Origin: Pseudoalteromonas sp. MMG010
Lineage (GTDB): Bacteria > Pseudomonadota > Gammaproteobacteria > Enterobacterales > Alteromonadaceae
Direction of reading: 5' to 3'
DNA length: 64,000 nucleotides
NCBI RefSeq assembly: GCF_018100905.1
Contig: NZ_JAGJEG010000013.1
Location: forward strand, 1 to 64,000
Part shown: piece after piece, positions 43,392 to 53,545 of the stretch
Position numbering within the stretch: the first letter of the stretch is position 1
Layout: every line of letters starts with the position of its first letter
Program-made: the position numbers and the translations under genes
The notes under the pieces: model-generated
What the model was told of the DNA's origin: nothing
Database searches by the model: none
The model's input: only the letters and a program-made list of their open reading frames with translations

Positions 43392-44951
43392 CTATGCTTC
43401 CTCACGGGTTACACGTAAAACTTCTTCGAGAGTTGTTTTACCTGCGAGCACTCTACTGCAACCATCTTGGCGAATGCTAGGGCTTTTAGTACGGATGTAT
43501 TTTTCAACACTTTGCTCACCCTTACCGTTGTGGATCATTTCACGAATTGTTTCATCAACCACCAATAGCTCATGAATACCAGTACGACCACGGTAACCAT
43601 TAAAGTTACATTCTTCACAACCCACCGCACGATAAATCGTAGGGGCATTCTCTACTGGCACGCCTAATAATTGGCATTCACGCTCATCTGCAACATGCCC
43701 TTCTTTACAACTTTTACATAAAGTTCTTACCAAGCGTTGAGATAATACGCCAAGTAATGAAGAAGAGAGTAGAAATGGTTCAACGCCCATATCTTCCATA
43801 CGCGTAATCGCACCTGAGGCCGTATTCGTATGAAGAGTCGACATCACTAAGTGACCCGTTAAAGATGCTTGCACACCAATTTGTGCGGTTTCTAAGTCAC
43901 GTATTTCACCGACCATAACCACATCGGGATCCTGTCGTAAAATAGCACGTAAACCACGAGCAAAGGTCATATCAACCTTCGCATTTACTTGGGTTTGGCC
44001 AATGCCAGGTATCTCATACTCGATGGGATCTTCAACCGTTAAAATATTACGATCGCGAGAGTTAATTTGGCTCATACCAGCATATAACGTGGTACTTTTA
44101 CCAGAACCTGTTGGCCCGGTAACTAAAATAATACCATGAGGTTTAGCGATTAATTCTGAAAATAGTTTTCTATTCTCAACCGTCATACCTAGGTCTTCAA
44201 GGTTTAAGCGTGCGTTATTTTTATCAAGTAAACGCAGTACAACACGTTCACCAAAACTTGAAGGCATTGTTGATACACGAACATCAACCGCACGACCGGC
44301 AATACGTAAACTAATACGCCCATCTTGAGGGATCCGCTTCTCAGCAATATCTAACTTAGCCATTACTTTAATACGCGATACCAGTAATGAAGCTAATTTA
44401 CGATTAGGTTTAAGTACTTCTTTAAGTACACCATCAACCCTAAAGCGTATTACAAGCTCTTGTTCGAAGGTTTCAATATGTATATCTGAAGCCCCTTCTT
44501 TTATCGCTTCACTTAACATCGCATTGATTAATTTTATAATCGGCGCATCATCGTCACCGGCTAATAAATCTTCAGTTTGCGGTAGCTCATCGGCAAGAGA
44601 AAATAAATCAACTTCATTGCCAATATCTTCCATCATCTGCTGAGTTTCAGAACTATCACGCTGATAAGAAGCTTCAAGGAGTAATTCAAATTTATCATCG
44701 TCTAATTGCTCAAGCTTAAAGTCAGCGCCTGCAATTCGACGAACCTCTAAAAGAGTTTCAACGTTTAGATCGCCCCGATGATAAACGATGCGTATATCTT
44801 TATTTTGACTCAATAAGACACCCGCACGCCTAGCATATGAAAACGGGAGACGTTTTGGCGGCAATTCCACCAACTCGTCACCGATTAATATTGGCTCGCT
44901 GGGTATTAACACAGGTTCAATATCGTCATTATGATCCACTGCGCTAGTCAT
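43392..44951 (-). CDS. gspE: Type II secretion ATPase GspE
   Basis: 519 residues from the ATG giving MTSAVDHND, preceded by AAGAG at suitable distance; an ATG six codons earlier (44969) would lengthen the overlap with gspD. An N-terminal GspL-binding domain, Walker [11 protein letters not shown], Walker B with [13 protein letters not shown], the His box LVMSTLHTN, and a four-Cys zinc site (CKSC then CEEC) in the C-terminal part are all present. It powers pseudopilus assembly. Confidence 0.96.
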   Translation of the reverse strand: MTSAVDHNDDIEPVLIPSEPILIGDELVELPPKRLPFSYARRAGVLLSQNKDIRIVYHRGDLNVETLLEVRRIAGADFKLEQLDDDKFELLLEASYQRDSSETQQMMEDIGNEVDLFSLADELPQTEDLLAGDDDAPIIKLINAMLSEAIKEGASDIHIETFEQELVIRFRVDGVLKEVLKPNRKLASLLVSRIKVMAKLDIAEKRIPQDGRISLRIAGRAVDVRVSTMPSSFGERVVLRLLDKNNARLNLEDLGMTVENRKLFSELIAKPHGIILVTGPTGSGKSTTLYAGMSQINSRDRNILTVEDPIEYEIPGIGQTQVNAKVDMTFARGLRAILRQDPDVVMVGEIRDLETAQIGVQASLTGHLVMSTLHTNTASGAITRMEDMGVEPFLLSSSLLGVLSQRLVRTLCKSCKEGHVADERECQLLGVPVENAPTIYRAVGCEECNFNGYRGRTGIHELLVVDETIREMIHNGKGEQSVEKYIRTKSPSIRQDGCSRVLAGKTTLEEVLRVTREEA

Positions 44952-47001
44952 TTTCACGCTCTTGATCATTTTGGCTTTTTAAATGCTCTTCGTAAGTAGG
45001 AGGAAGAGTCAGCTCGTCATCCCACTTTGGTAATAGTGGCGTATCGGTTAATGGCATTAACTCAATACCATCATCTTGCTCTTTTAATTGCTCACCACGA
45101 ATAAAGTTATATTTATTAAAACTTAACTTATTCATGCTAATACCATCACGAATAATAGTAGGGCGAATAAATACAATTAAGTTACGCTTTCTTTTTGACG
45201 TGTTTGTTGATTTAAATAAATGCCCGATAATCGGAATATCACCTAACAATGGGACTTTAGAAACACTTTCTTGTACATCTTCATCAATTAAGCCACCAAG
45301 TACAACCATGCCACCATCATCAGCTATAACGGTCGTTTTTATTGCACGTTTATTAACTGATATATCCACCGATGTAGCACCACTAACACTTGACACCTCT
45401 TGCTCAATCATTAATTGAACAGCAGAACCATCGTTAATTTGAGGAGTCACTTTTAGCATAACCCCGACCTCTTGACGTTCAACCGTTTGAAATGGGTTTG
45501 AGTTATTAGCACCTGTTTGCGAACCAGTAATAATAGGTACTTCTTGACCTACAATCATCGATGCTTCTTCATTATCCATTGTGGTTATAGAAGGTGTAGC
45601 AAGAATATTTGAATTCGTGTCCGTAGAAACGGCTTGAATAATGGCGCCCCAGTCATTTTTTACAATACCTAAAGCTAAGCCATTAATACCACTTAATAAC
45701 GACGCCAATCCAGTGTAGTCACCTTCGGTTGTTTCATCATAGCTGGTGACAGTACCTGTTTCAGAACCAATTACAGTTTGCGTTGTCGTTGTACCTTGCG
45801 CTTCAACACCGGCAACCGCCAATGAACCAACGGGGACCGTTGAGCCATTGTTAAATTGCAACATGCCGCCACTTTCAGAAATCCACTGCATCCCTAAGTT
45901 AATACCATCCGATTCCATTACTTCTACAACAATGGCTTCAACTAACACTTGAGCTCTGCGGATATCTAAGCGCTCGATAACGGTCTCTAAAGAACGCATT
46001 GTATCGGGCTGAGCGGTTATAACTAATGAATTTGACGCTAAATGAGCTTCAATGCTGGTCTCAGAAGTACTGCGAGTTTTAGATGCTCCTGATTTACCAT
46101 CATCAGCTAATGATTTACTCACACCTTGTAAAACCTTAACTAGCTCTTCAGCATTGGCGTAGTTTAAGTAGAAAACTTTCGTATTACCGTTACTTTCAAG
46201 CTCACCATCTAAACGTTTTATTAATTCAATAGCACGCGTACGAGCCTGGCCTTCACCACTAACAATCACACTATTTGTACGACCATCGGCAACCACTTTA
46301 GGGATTAAAAACTCTGGAATACTGCCTTTGCCACTGTCTTTGTATATATTATCAACCACAGAGACAACATCATCTGCGGTGGCGTATTTTAGCTTCACAA
46401 TATCAACACGTTTATCACCGGCTTGGTCAACAGAGCGAATGATTTCAACTAACCGATTAACCGACGCTGCATGACCAGTAAGCATCATGACGTTAGCTGC
46501 ATTAAAGTTAGCGACATGCCCCCCGTCTTTTTGATCACTAAATTGACGAACTAAAGGGCCTAACTCTTGTACGCTTACATTTTTAACACGCACTACGCGG
46601 GTGATCATCATGTCACCCATAGCCTCACTGTTTGAGGTAATTAATGGCACGTTTGATTTTTTAGCATCCGAGCTTTTTTCTATTTTTATAATGCCATTAG
46701 CCATTTCAACTGCTGAATAGCCATAGACTTCTAAAACATTTAAAAAGAATTGATAATAAAGTGATTCATCCATTAACTCGTAACTACGCACATTTACCTT
46801 ACCGCGTACGTTTGGATCAATAATCACTGTTTTATTTAAGTTTTTACCAACGATGTTAATAAACTCATTGATATCAGTACCTTTAAAATTTGCTGCGTAT
46901 TCGACAGCTGATACAGATAAAGAAATACTTGCTGCTAAAAAAAGTGCTGCATACTTAGCTAACCCTTTTTTAATCTTTTTGAGGTGTAGCACCTGAACCA
47001 T
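44944..47001 (-). CDS. gspD: Type II secretion outer-membrane secretin GspD
   Basis: 685 residues: signal peptide (cleavage after VSA near 32), N0 domain ([21 protein letters not shown]), N1-N3 ring domains, a Ser/Gly/Thr-rich gate region, and the secretin core with [30 protein letters not shown] and [16 protein letters not shown]. The C-terminal S-domain is short. It forms the outer-membrane channel. Confidence 0.96.
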   Translation of the reverse strand: MVQVLHLKKIKKGLAKYAALFLAASISLSVSAVEYAANFKGTDINEFINIVGKNLNKTVIIDPNVRGKVNVRSYELMDESLYYQFFLNVLEVYGYSAVEMANGIIKIEKSSDAKKSNVPLITSNSEAMGDMMITRVVRVKNVSVQELGPLVRQFSDQKDGGHVANFNAANVMMLTGHAASVNRLVEIIRSVDQAGDKRVDIVKLKYATADDVVSVVDNIYKDSGKGSIPEFLIPKVVADGRTNSVIVSGEGQARTRAIELIKRLDGELESNGNTKVFYLNYANAEELVKVLQGVSKSLADDGKSGASKTRSTSETSIEAHLASNSLVITAQPDTMRSLETVIERLDIRRAQVLVEAIVVEVMESDGINLGMQWISESGGMLQFNNGSTVPVGSLAVAGVEAQGTTTTQTVIGSETGTVTSYDETTEGDYTGLASLLSGINGLALGIVKNDWGAIIQAVSTDTNSNILATPSITTMDNEEASMIVGQEVPIITGSQTGANNSNPFQTVERQEVGVMLKVTPQINDGSAVQLMIEQEVSSVSGATSVDISVNKRAIKTTVIADDGGMVVLGGLIDEDVQESVSKVPLLGDIPIIGHLFKSTNTSKRKRNLIVFIRPTIIRDGISMNKLSFNKYNFIRGEQLKEQDDGIELMPLTDTPLLPKWDDELTLPPTYEEHLKSQNDQEREND

Positions 47002-47024
47002 TATGTTAAAACTCCAAAGCTAAG

Positions 47025-47939
47025 TTATTGCAGGCTAAATTGCACATCAATGGGCGCACCATCGCGCTCAATAGTGATGATTGCATCTGAACTATTACGC
47101 AACTCATTAAAAGCTTGCATAGCCTGTTTTAAATCATTTAATTGATAGCCGTTGATAGAAACAGCTAGATCGTTATTTTTTAATCCCATTTTTTTAAATA
47201 AAGCAGGCTCTTTGCCTGGACTTAAACGATAACCAACCAGCTCACCATTATCCATTTGTTGTGATACACGAATGTAATCAAACAGCTTACCGGGTTCTTT
47301 TAGTAATTCTTCGCGTGTTTGCATTAGCTCTTTTTTTACACTCGCATCGGCGGTAGCGTTAATTTGCATATCTTTTTCAGTATTATTATTTTTTGCCAAT
47401 ACCGGCATTGATACCGTTTTAGTAAAATCAATACCATCTAGCATGAGCGTTTCGAAGCGCCCGCTAGTGCTTAATATCACTCTATCTGGAAGTATTTGAA
47501 CTAATTTAGCGCGAGTCCCTTTTACGACTTCGTCGATTAAATAAGTAACTTGCTTTCCTTGAGACTCAATAATGGCGACTCCCGCCTTATCATCATCACT
47601 AACCGCAACAATACCAGTTAAGTTAATACGTAAGCGGGTTTCAGGGGCGTCATTTATTACTTTAGTCTGGACCGCCTTAGCACCTTTAACAGTTTGAGCT
47701 TTACCAAATAAGTATTGATCCACAATATTTTGTGCCATACGGTTCTCAGATACCGTGTTATTTTTATTAGCATGCAGTGGTTTTAAGGGAGTAAACGAAG
47801 GCATAGGCCAAGTTAACCAAACTAACTTAGACAATAAAAATGCAATGTAAACAACAACTAACATCATTACCAGCGCACTTAATTTGGCGTGAGGTAAACG
47901 CGTTAAAAATTGTTTTAGCTGTTGAATTTGCGGTTCCAT
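47025..47939 (-). CDS. gspC: Type II secretion protein GspC
   Basis: 304 residues: membrane helix (about 22-40), HR domain (NLTGIVAVSDDDKAGVAIIE to DRVILSTSGRFETLML), and a C-terminal PDZ domain (YRLSPGKEPALFKKMGLKNNDLAVSINGYQLND). It connects the inner-membrane platform to GspD and helps choose substrates. It is the first gene of the operon; there is no gspA/gspB or gspO nearby. Confidence 0.95.
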   Translation of the reverse strand: MEPQIQQLKQFLTRLPHAKLSALVMMLVVVYIAFLLSKLVWLTWPMPSFTPLKPLHANKNNTVSENRMAQNIVDQYLFGKAQTVKGAKAVQTKVINDAPETRLRINLTGIVAVSDDDKAGVAIIESQGKQVTYLIDEVVKGTRAKLVQILPDRVILSTSGRFETLMLDGIDFTKTVSMPVLAKNNNTEKDMQINATADASVKKELMQTREELLKEPGKLFDYIRVSQQMDNGELVGYRLSPGKEPALFKKMGLKNNDLAVSINGYQLNDLKQAMQAFNELRNSSDAIITIERDGAPIDVQFSLQ

Positions 47940-48006
47940 AAATAGGGTTTCTTATTTTAATTACATGCTTAATCACATCCCATAGTACCTTTTCAGTTTT
48001 CATTCA

Positions 48007-48059
48007 ACAAGCTATGAAATATTAAAGTTTGTAAAGAACTTTAATATTTTATAGCTTGT
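48007..48059. repeat. 23-bp inverted repeat between gspC and hslR
   Basis: Arms at 48007-48029 and 48037-48059 match over 23 bp with one mismatch (a G-T wobble in RNA) and a 7-nt spacer. It lies about 70 nt before gspC and 95 nt before hslR, which diverge. There is no adjacent T-run on either strand and no target-site duplication is obvious. Confidence 0.8.
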
Positions 48060-48154
48060 ATAAAAAACAAACAGGCATTCGCTCTACTTCTGCAATATCT
48101 CATTTCGTGGTAAGTTTTACATTATTGAAAACTTATGTAGAACAGGTTCTCTAA

Positions 48155-48577
48155 ATGAGCAAAAAAAATTCCAATAATGCAAGCTCTGACCCTACTCAAG
48201 AGCTAAAAGTTCGCTTAGATAAATGGTTATGGGCTGCACGCTTTTATAAAACCCGTGCGATTGCACGCGAAATGGTACAAGGAGGCAAAGTACATTATAA
48301 TGGTCAGCGTGCAAAAGCGAGTAAAATAGTGGAACCAAATGCCGTTATAAAACTCGCTCAGGGTGTTGACGAAAAAATAGTCACCGTATTAAAAGTGCTT
48401 GAAAAACGTCAAAGCGCCCCCATTGCTCAAACCTTGTATCAAGAATCAGATGCAAGTATTGCAAAGCGCGAAGAAAATTCAATTGCGCGCAAAAATAACA
48501 GCTTCTTTGCCCCACATCCAAAGCGTAAGCCCGATAAGAAGCAAAGACGCGAACTTTTAAAAATGAAATCAAGTTAG
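48155..48577 (+). CDS. hslR: Heat shock protein 15 HslR
   Basis: 140 residues with an S4 RNA-binding domain (VRLDKWLWAARFYKTRAIAREMVQGGKVHYNGQRAK) and a basic C-terminal tail (KRKPDKKQRRELLKMKSS). HslR recognises free 50S subunits carrying a nascent chain and helps recycle them after heat stress. It is followed by hslO after 13 nt, the usual pair. Confidence 0.95.
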   Translation: MSKKNSNNASSDPTQELKVRLDKWLWAARFYKTRAIAREMVQGGKVHYNGQRAKASKIVEPNAVIKLAQGVDEKIVTVLKVLEKRQSAPIAQTLYQESDASIAKREENSIARKNNSFFAPHPKRKPDKKQRRELLKMKSS

Positions 48578-48590
48578 GTAATAGCCACTC

Positions 48591-49436
48591 ATGCAACAAG
48601 ATTTACTTCACCGTTATTTATTCGACCAATTAGATGTGCGTGGTGAGCTCGTACAAATTCAAAGTACTTATAGCGAAATGGTCGCTAAACATAATTACCC
48701 AGAACCCGTTAAAGCTTTATTAGGTGAGTTATTAGTCGCTACCTGTTTATTAACAGCAACATTAAAATTTGAAGGCGAAATAGCGGTACAACTACAAGGT
48801 GATGGTCCTGTTAAGTATGCGGTTATAAACGGTGATGATAAACAAAACATGCGTGGCATTGCTCGTATGCAAAGTGATGTGAACGGCTCGACGGTAAAGC
48901 AGCTTATTGGTAATGGCTATATGGTGATAACGATCACCCCCACCAAAGGAGAGCGTTACCAAGGTATTGTGCCACTTGAACACGATACATTAAGCGAATG
49001 CTTAGAAAGCTACTTTGAACAATCTGAACAATTAAAAACCCGTTTATGGTTTGCCACTAATACGGTATCTGGAGAAGAAAAAGCGTGTGGTTTATTTTTA
49101 CAAGTACTGCCTGTAGATAAACAAAAGTCAATTGACGATTTTGCCCACCTTGAAGCATTAAGTAGCACTATTAAAAATGATGAATTATTAAACCTTGATG
49201 CAAACACCGTACTAACGCGTTTATATCACGAAGATAATCCACGTGTATTTGACCCACAACCGATCGCATTTAAGTGTGGATGTAGCCGCGATAAAACCAT
49301 TACGGCATTGGTTAATGTAGGGCAACAAACTCTACTTGACGATGTTGCTAAAAATGGCAGTGTAAATATTAGCTGCCATTATTGTCTAGAAGAATTCTCT
49401 TTTAATGAACAAGAAATTAAAAGTATCTTTAATTAA
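48591..49436 (+). CDS. hslO: Redox-regulated chaperone Hsp33
   Basis: 281 residues, close to the family norm. The C-terminal zinc redox switch is complete: CGCSRD (CxC) and CHYC (CxxC). The central YMVITITPTKGERYQGIVPLEHDTLSECLESYFEQSEQ is typical. Oxidation with unfolding turns it into a holdase. Confidence 0.96.
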   Translation: MQQDLLHRYLFDQLDVRGELVQIQSTYSEMVAKHNYPEPVKALLGELLVATCLLTATLKFEGEIAVQLQGDGPVKYAVINGDDKQNMRGIARMQSDVNGSTVKQLIGNGYMVITITPTKGERYQGIVPLEHDTLSECLESYFEQSEQLKTRLWFATNTVSGEEKACGLFLQVLPVDKQKSIDDFAHLEALSSTIKNDELLNLDANTVLTRLYHEDNPRVFDPQPIAFKCGCSRDKTITALVNVGQQTLLDDVAKNGSVNISCHYCLEEFSFNEQEIKSIFN

Positions 49437-49461
49437 AATATCGCTGTTTTAGTTTAAGTAT

Positions 49462-49486
49462 AAAGCCGCAAAAAATGCGGTTTTAT
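49462..49486 (+). terminator. Rho-independent terminator after hslO
   Basis: CCGCA (49466-49470) and TGCGG (49476-49480) with flanking A/T pairs extend the stem, and TTTT follows. It ends the hslR-hslO unit. Confidence 0.75.
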
Positions 49487-49498
49487 ATTATAAAAAGA

Positions 49499-49545
49499 TG
49501 ATACCGGTGTCATAAAAAGCCACGTAACATTGATACCGGTGTCAT
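49499..49545. promoter_or_regulatory. Twin 15-bp operator-like repeats upstream of pckA
   Basis: TGATACCGGTGTCAT occurs exactly at 49499-49513 and again at 49531-49545, 32 bp apart, near three helical turns. Each copy is a near-palindrome with a central CCGG, the shape of LacI-family operators. They lie about 155-200 bp before pckA and after the hslO terminator, so most likely control pckA. The regulator is not in the window. Confidence 0.7.
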
Positions 49546-49698
49546 TGAAATTATTGAAGTTTTTTATCAAAAACCGTCGTTTTATCTCCCTTGCGCTATC
49601 GAATATCACAAAACCTTCTGTTACTATCTTTTTAGCTTAGAGCCACACACTCCAGAGCTATCCCGTTCAATTTTTTACTAACGTTTAGGTACACACAC

Positions 49699-51237
49699 AT
49701 GACTTCAAGCGCTACACGTTTTGTCGATTTAACAGCAGCCGAACTCGTCGAACACGCAATTAATCGCGGCGAGGGTACTTTAGCTGCCAATGGGGCTTTT
49801 GTTGCAATTACTGGTAACCGTACTGGTCGTTCACCAAAAGATCGTTTTATCGTGCAAGAGGCAACAACTGAAAAGGACATTCAATGGGGCAATGTAAATC
49901 GCCCGTTTGATAGCGATAAATTTGATGCTCTTTGGGCGCGCGTAGAAAAATATGTTCATGAGAATGACCACTTCACCTCTCACTTAGAAGTTGGCGCAGA
50001 TCCAGAGCATTACCTACCCGTTGTCGTTACGACAGAAACTGCATGGCATCATATTTTTGCTAAAAATATGTTTATTGAGCCACAAAACTATAACGTATCA
50101 AACCAGCCACAATGGCAGGTGATGAATGTCCCTTCGTTTGTTTGCGATCCTCAACGCGATGGCACAAACAGCGATGGCACCGTTATAATCAACTTTGCTC
50201 AACGAAAAGTACTATTAGCAGGTATGCGTTATGCCGGAGAAATGAAAAAATCAATGTTCTCAGTGCAAAACTTTTTACTACCCGCAAAAGGCGTGCTGCC
50301 AATGCACTGCTCTGCAAATGTGGGCGAGCCTGGTGACACGGCATTATTTTTTGGTTTATCGGGCACCGGTAAAACAACCCTATCAGCAGATCCTACTCGG
50401 TTTTTAATTGGTGATGATGAGCACGGCTGGGCGCCAGGTAGCGTATTTAACATTGAAGGCGGCTGTTATGCTAAATGTATCGACCTCTCACAAAAAAATG
50501 AACCGGTAATATGGGACGCGATTCGTTTTGGTACTATTTTAGAAAATGTCGTATTAGATGAAAATCGCGTACCTGATTTCAACGACACCAGCCTCACGCA
50601 AAATTCTCGTGCAGCTTACCCACTGGAGCATGTACAAAAGCGTAAACTAGAAAACCGTGCTGGTGAACCAAAAGCGGTGGTATTTTTAACCTGTGATGTA
50701 AGCGGGGTTTTACCACCCGTCTCTATTTTAAGCGAAGAAGCTGCGGCATATCACTTTTTAAGTGGTTATACAGCAAAAGTAGGTTCTACTGAAATAGGCT
50801 CCACTAGCGATATAGAATCTACATTTTCAACTTGTTTTGGTGCACCATTCTTCCCTCGTCCTGCTGGTGTTTACGCTGAGTTACTAATGAAACGCGTACG
50901 TGAATTTGGGGCTAAAGTATATTTAGTGAATACCGGCTGGACCGGCGGTCCTTACGGCACAGGACAACGTTTTGATATTCCAACAACCCGCGCTGTTATA
51001 GACGCTATTGTGTCTGGAAAATTAGTTGATGTGGCTACACAGCATATAGATGTACTTAATCTCGATGTGCCAGTATCAGTCCCGGGTGTTGATACACAGC
51101 TATTAAACCCAATTAATACTTGGCAAGACAAAGCAAAATATGCGCAATTTGCACAAAGTTTAGCAAAAGACTTTAACGAAAACTTTGCCAAATATGACGT
51201 TTCTGATGATATTAAACATGCCGGCCCCAACGCCTAA
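49699..51237 (+). CDS. pckA: Phosphoenolpyruvate carboxykinase (ATP) PckA
   Basis: Converts oxaloacetate plus ATP to phosphoenolpyruvate, the first committed step of gluconeogenesis. 512 residues, near the family's usual length. Present are [11 protein letters not shown] (about 40-50), the kinase-1a P-loop GLSGTGKTT (219-227), the metal motif [10 protein letters not shown] (235-244), and [14 protein letters not shown]. Strong terminator downstream. Two identical operator-like repeats upstream suggest control by a carbon-source regulator. Confidence 0.97.
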   Translation: MTSSATRFVDLTAAELVEHAINRGEGTLAANGAFVAITGNRTGRSPKDRFIVQEATTEKDIQWGNVNRPFDSDKFDALWARVEKYVHENDHFTSHLEVGADPEHYLPVVVTTETAWHHIFAKNMFIEPQNYNVSNQPQWQVMNVPSFVCDPQRDGTNSDGTVIINFAQRKVLLAGMRYAGEMKKSMFSVQNFLLPAKGVLPMHCSANVGEPGDTALFFGLSGTGKTTLSADPTRFLIGDDEHGWAPGSVFNIEGGCYAKCIDLSQKNEPVIWDAIRFGTILENVVLDENRVPDFNDTSLTQNSRAAYPLEHVQKRKLENRAGEPKAVVFLTCDVSGVLPPVSILSEEAAAYHFLSGYTAKVGSTEIGSTSDIESTFSTCFGAPFFPRPAGVYAELLMKRVREFGAKVYLVNTGWTGGPYGTGQRFDIPTTRAVIDAIVSGKLVDVATQHIDVLNLDVPVSVPGVDTQLLNPINTWQDKAKYAQFAQSLAKDFNENFAKYDVSDDIKHAGPNA

Positions 51238-51264
51238 TTGAACTTTAGACAACACCATAACAAT

Positions 51265-51286
51265 GGCGCTATTTAGCGCCTTTTTC
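51265..51286 (+). terminator. Rho-independent terminator after pckA
   Basis: Perfect GGCGCT (51265-51270) and AGCGCC (51275-51280) with ATTT loop, then TTTTT. Confidence 0.88.
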
Positions 51287-51468
51287 GTATTTACCCCCTC
51301 TCTTTTTCATTGCGCCAATCGAGTTACTTACTTGCTATACCGCCCCCGACTGAAACGCGATATAAAAATTAATTTTTAAAATGCTTGCCATTAACCCAAA
51401 TTAAAACTATTGTTCTTTAAACACCCAAATAGTATTATTTATCATACAAATAAATTTAAAGGTTAATT

Positions 51469-52482
51469 ATGAGAGTGTTAGTTACCGGAGGAATGGGTTA
51501 TATCGGCAGTCACACCTGTATTGCCCTGTATAACGCAGGTATAACTCCTATTATTTACGATAACTTATCAAATGCCAGCATTCGTGTGCTCGATCAATTA
51601 GAAAAAGTGACGGGTAGCCGTTTTGAATTTATTTTAGGTGATATCCAAGATCAACAGCAATTTAAATTAGCATTAATGCAAAGTAAGGTTAGCGCTGTAT
51701 TTCATTTTGCAGCTTTGAAAGCCGTTGGAGAGTCAACGCAGCAACCTCTTTATTACTATCAAAATAATGTATCTGCAACGATTGCTATGCTGCAAAGCAT
51801 GCAACAGTGCAATATTAATCACATTGTTTTTAGCTCATCTGCTACGGTATATGGCGAGCCTGAATATTTACCTATCGATGAAGCACACCCAATTCGTGCT
51901 AACAACCCTTATGGTTGGAGTAAAGTCATGCTTGAGCAGGTGCTTCACGACTTATGCATTGCTAACCCCCAATTTATGGCAATTGCGTTACGTTATTTCA
52001 ACCCTGTCGGCGCTCATGAAAGTGGTTGGCTTGGAGAAAGTCCAAATGGTATACCTAATAATCTCATGCCCTTTATTGCCCAAACCGCGGTTGGAAAGCG
52101 TAACGTAGTCAGTATATATGGTGATGACTATGCAACTAAAGATGGTACGGGAGTACGCGACTACATACATGTGCAAGACTTAGCAAAAGGCCATGTTGCT
52201 GCATTTATGCACCATAAACACGATACCGGATACCATAGGTATAACTTAGGCACGGGTCGGGGTTATTCAGTCCTTGAAATGATTAATGCATTTAGCGCTT
52301 CTGCGAATATAACGATCCCTTATAAAATAGCACCTCGACGCACAGGTGATATTGCTTGTAACTATGCTGATGCAACTAAAGCACAACAAAAATTAGGCTG
52401 GTACGCCGTAAAAACCCTTAGCGATATGACAAACGATACATGGCGCTGGCAAACAAATTACCCTAATGGCTTGGAGAGTTAA
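51469..52482 (+). CDS. galE: UDP-glucose 4-epimerase GalE
   Basis: 337 residues, an SDR-family enzyme interconverting UDP-galactose and UDP-glucose. NAD motif TGGMGYIGSH at the start, the catalytic Ser in FSSSATVYG, YxxxK in NPYGWSK, and the family ending. First gene of galE-galT-galK, with the galT start 1 nt after its stop. It may also supply UDP-Gal for surface glycans. Confidence 0.95.
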   Translation: MRVLVTGGMGYIGSHTCIALYNAGITPIIYDNLSNASIRVLDQLEKVTGSRFEFILGDIQDQQQFKLALMQSKVSAVFHFAALKAVGESTQQPLYYYQNNVSATIAMLQSMQQCNINHIVFSSSATVYGEPEYLPIDEAHPIRANNPYGWSKVMLEQVLHDLCIANPQFMAIALRYFNPVGAHESGWLGESPNGIPNNLMPFIAQTAVGKRNVVSIYGDDYATKDGTGVRDYIHVQDLAKGHVAAFMHHKHDTGYHRYNLGTGRGYSVLEMINAFSASANITIPYKIAPRRTGDIACNYADATKAQQKLGWYAVKTLSDMTNDTWRWQTNYPNGLES

Positions 52483-52483
52483 T

Positions 52484-53545
52484 ATGTCGTTATTAGCGTC
52501 TACACATAGACGGAAAAACCCACTCACTGGACGTTGGATTTTAGTGTCTCCACACAGAAACAACCGCCCCTGGTTAGGTGCAACTGAAGCGCCAAATAAC
52601 ACAACATTAGTCAACTATGATGAAGCCTGCCCGCTCTGCCCTACAAATACTCGTGCAAATGGTGAAAGTAACCCAGATTATAAATACACCCATGTATTTA
52701 ATAATGACTTTGGTGCACTCACACCGTCGTGCAACGATTTACCCGCTGATAATTTAAATGATGATTTATTTAGCGCCGATCACACCAGTGGCGAGTGCCG
52801 TGTTATGTGTTTTTCGCCTGAACATAATAAAACGTTACCCGAGCTAGAGCACGATGCTTTATGCGCCGTAGTCGCCACATGGCAAGCGCAATATAATGAG
52901 TTAAGTCAGCGTTATCAATGTGTGCAAGTATTTGAAAATAAAGGGGAAATAATGGGGTGTTCACAACCTCATCCGCATGGACAAATATGGGCCCACCAGC
53001 ATCTCTCTACAGAAGTAGACATTGAAGATACTCAGCAACTTGATTACTTTAATAAACGGGGCACTGCGCTATTAGCCGACTATGTAAAAAAAGAACAAGC
53101 CGATGGCACTCGCACCGTGTTTGAAAATACCCACTGGCTAGTGGTGGTTCCTTTTTGGGCCGCATGGCCATTTGAAACACTCTTACTGAGTAAAGATAAT
53201 GTGCAACATTTTGGTCAATTAAATAGCACACAAATAGACACACTGGCTGAAGCGCTAAAAGTACTGACAACAAAATACGATAATATTTTCAATTGTAGCT
53301 TTGCTTACTCAATGGGCTGGCATAACGCCCCTGCAAACCGCGGACAAGATGAGCAACATTGGCGCTTGCATGCTCATTTTTACCCTCCATTATTGCGCTC
53401 AGCAAGTATAAAAAAGCATATGGTTGGCTATGAAATGCTCGGCGAAAGTCAGCGTGATCTAAGCGCCGAAACCGCCGCTTCAATTTTACAAGCAGCCAGT
53501 ACCACTCATTACAAAGCGACAGCAGGAAAAAATCATGACACTTAA
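52484..53545 (+). CDS. galT: Galactose-1-phosphate uridylyltransferase GalT
   Basis: 353 residues from the ATG giving MSLLASTHRRKNP, preceded by GGAGAG; this start follows the galE stop closely. Zinc-site cysteines appear in CPLCPTN and the catalytic HxH in CSQPHPHGQIWAH is intact. The C-terminal HAHFYPPLLRS segment is typical. Leloir pathway enzyme. Overlaps galK by 11 nt. Confidence 0.95.
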   Translation: MSLLASTHRRKNPLTGRWILVSPHRNNRPWLGATEAPNNTTLVNYDEACPLCPTNTRANGESNPDYKYTHVFNNDFGALTPSCNDLPADNLNDDLFSADHTSGECRVMCFSPEHNKTLPELEHDALCAVVATWQAQYNELSQRYQCVQVFENKGEIMGCSQPHPHGQIWAHQHLSTEVDIEDTQQLDYFNKRGTALLADYVKKEQADGTRTVFENTHWLVVVPFWAAWPFETLLLSKDNVQHFGQLNSTQIDTLAEALKVLTTKYDNIFNCSFAYSMGWHNAPANRGQDEQHWRLHAHFYPPLLRSASIKKHMVGYEMLGESQRDLSAETAASILQAASTTHYKATAGKNHDT

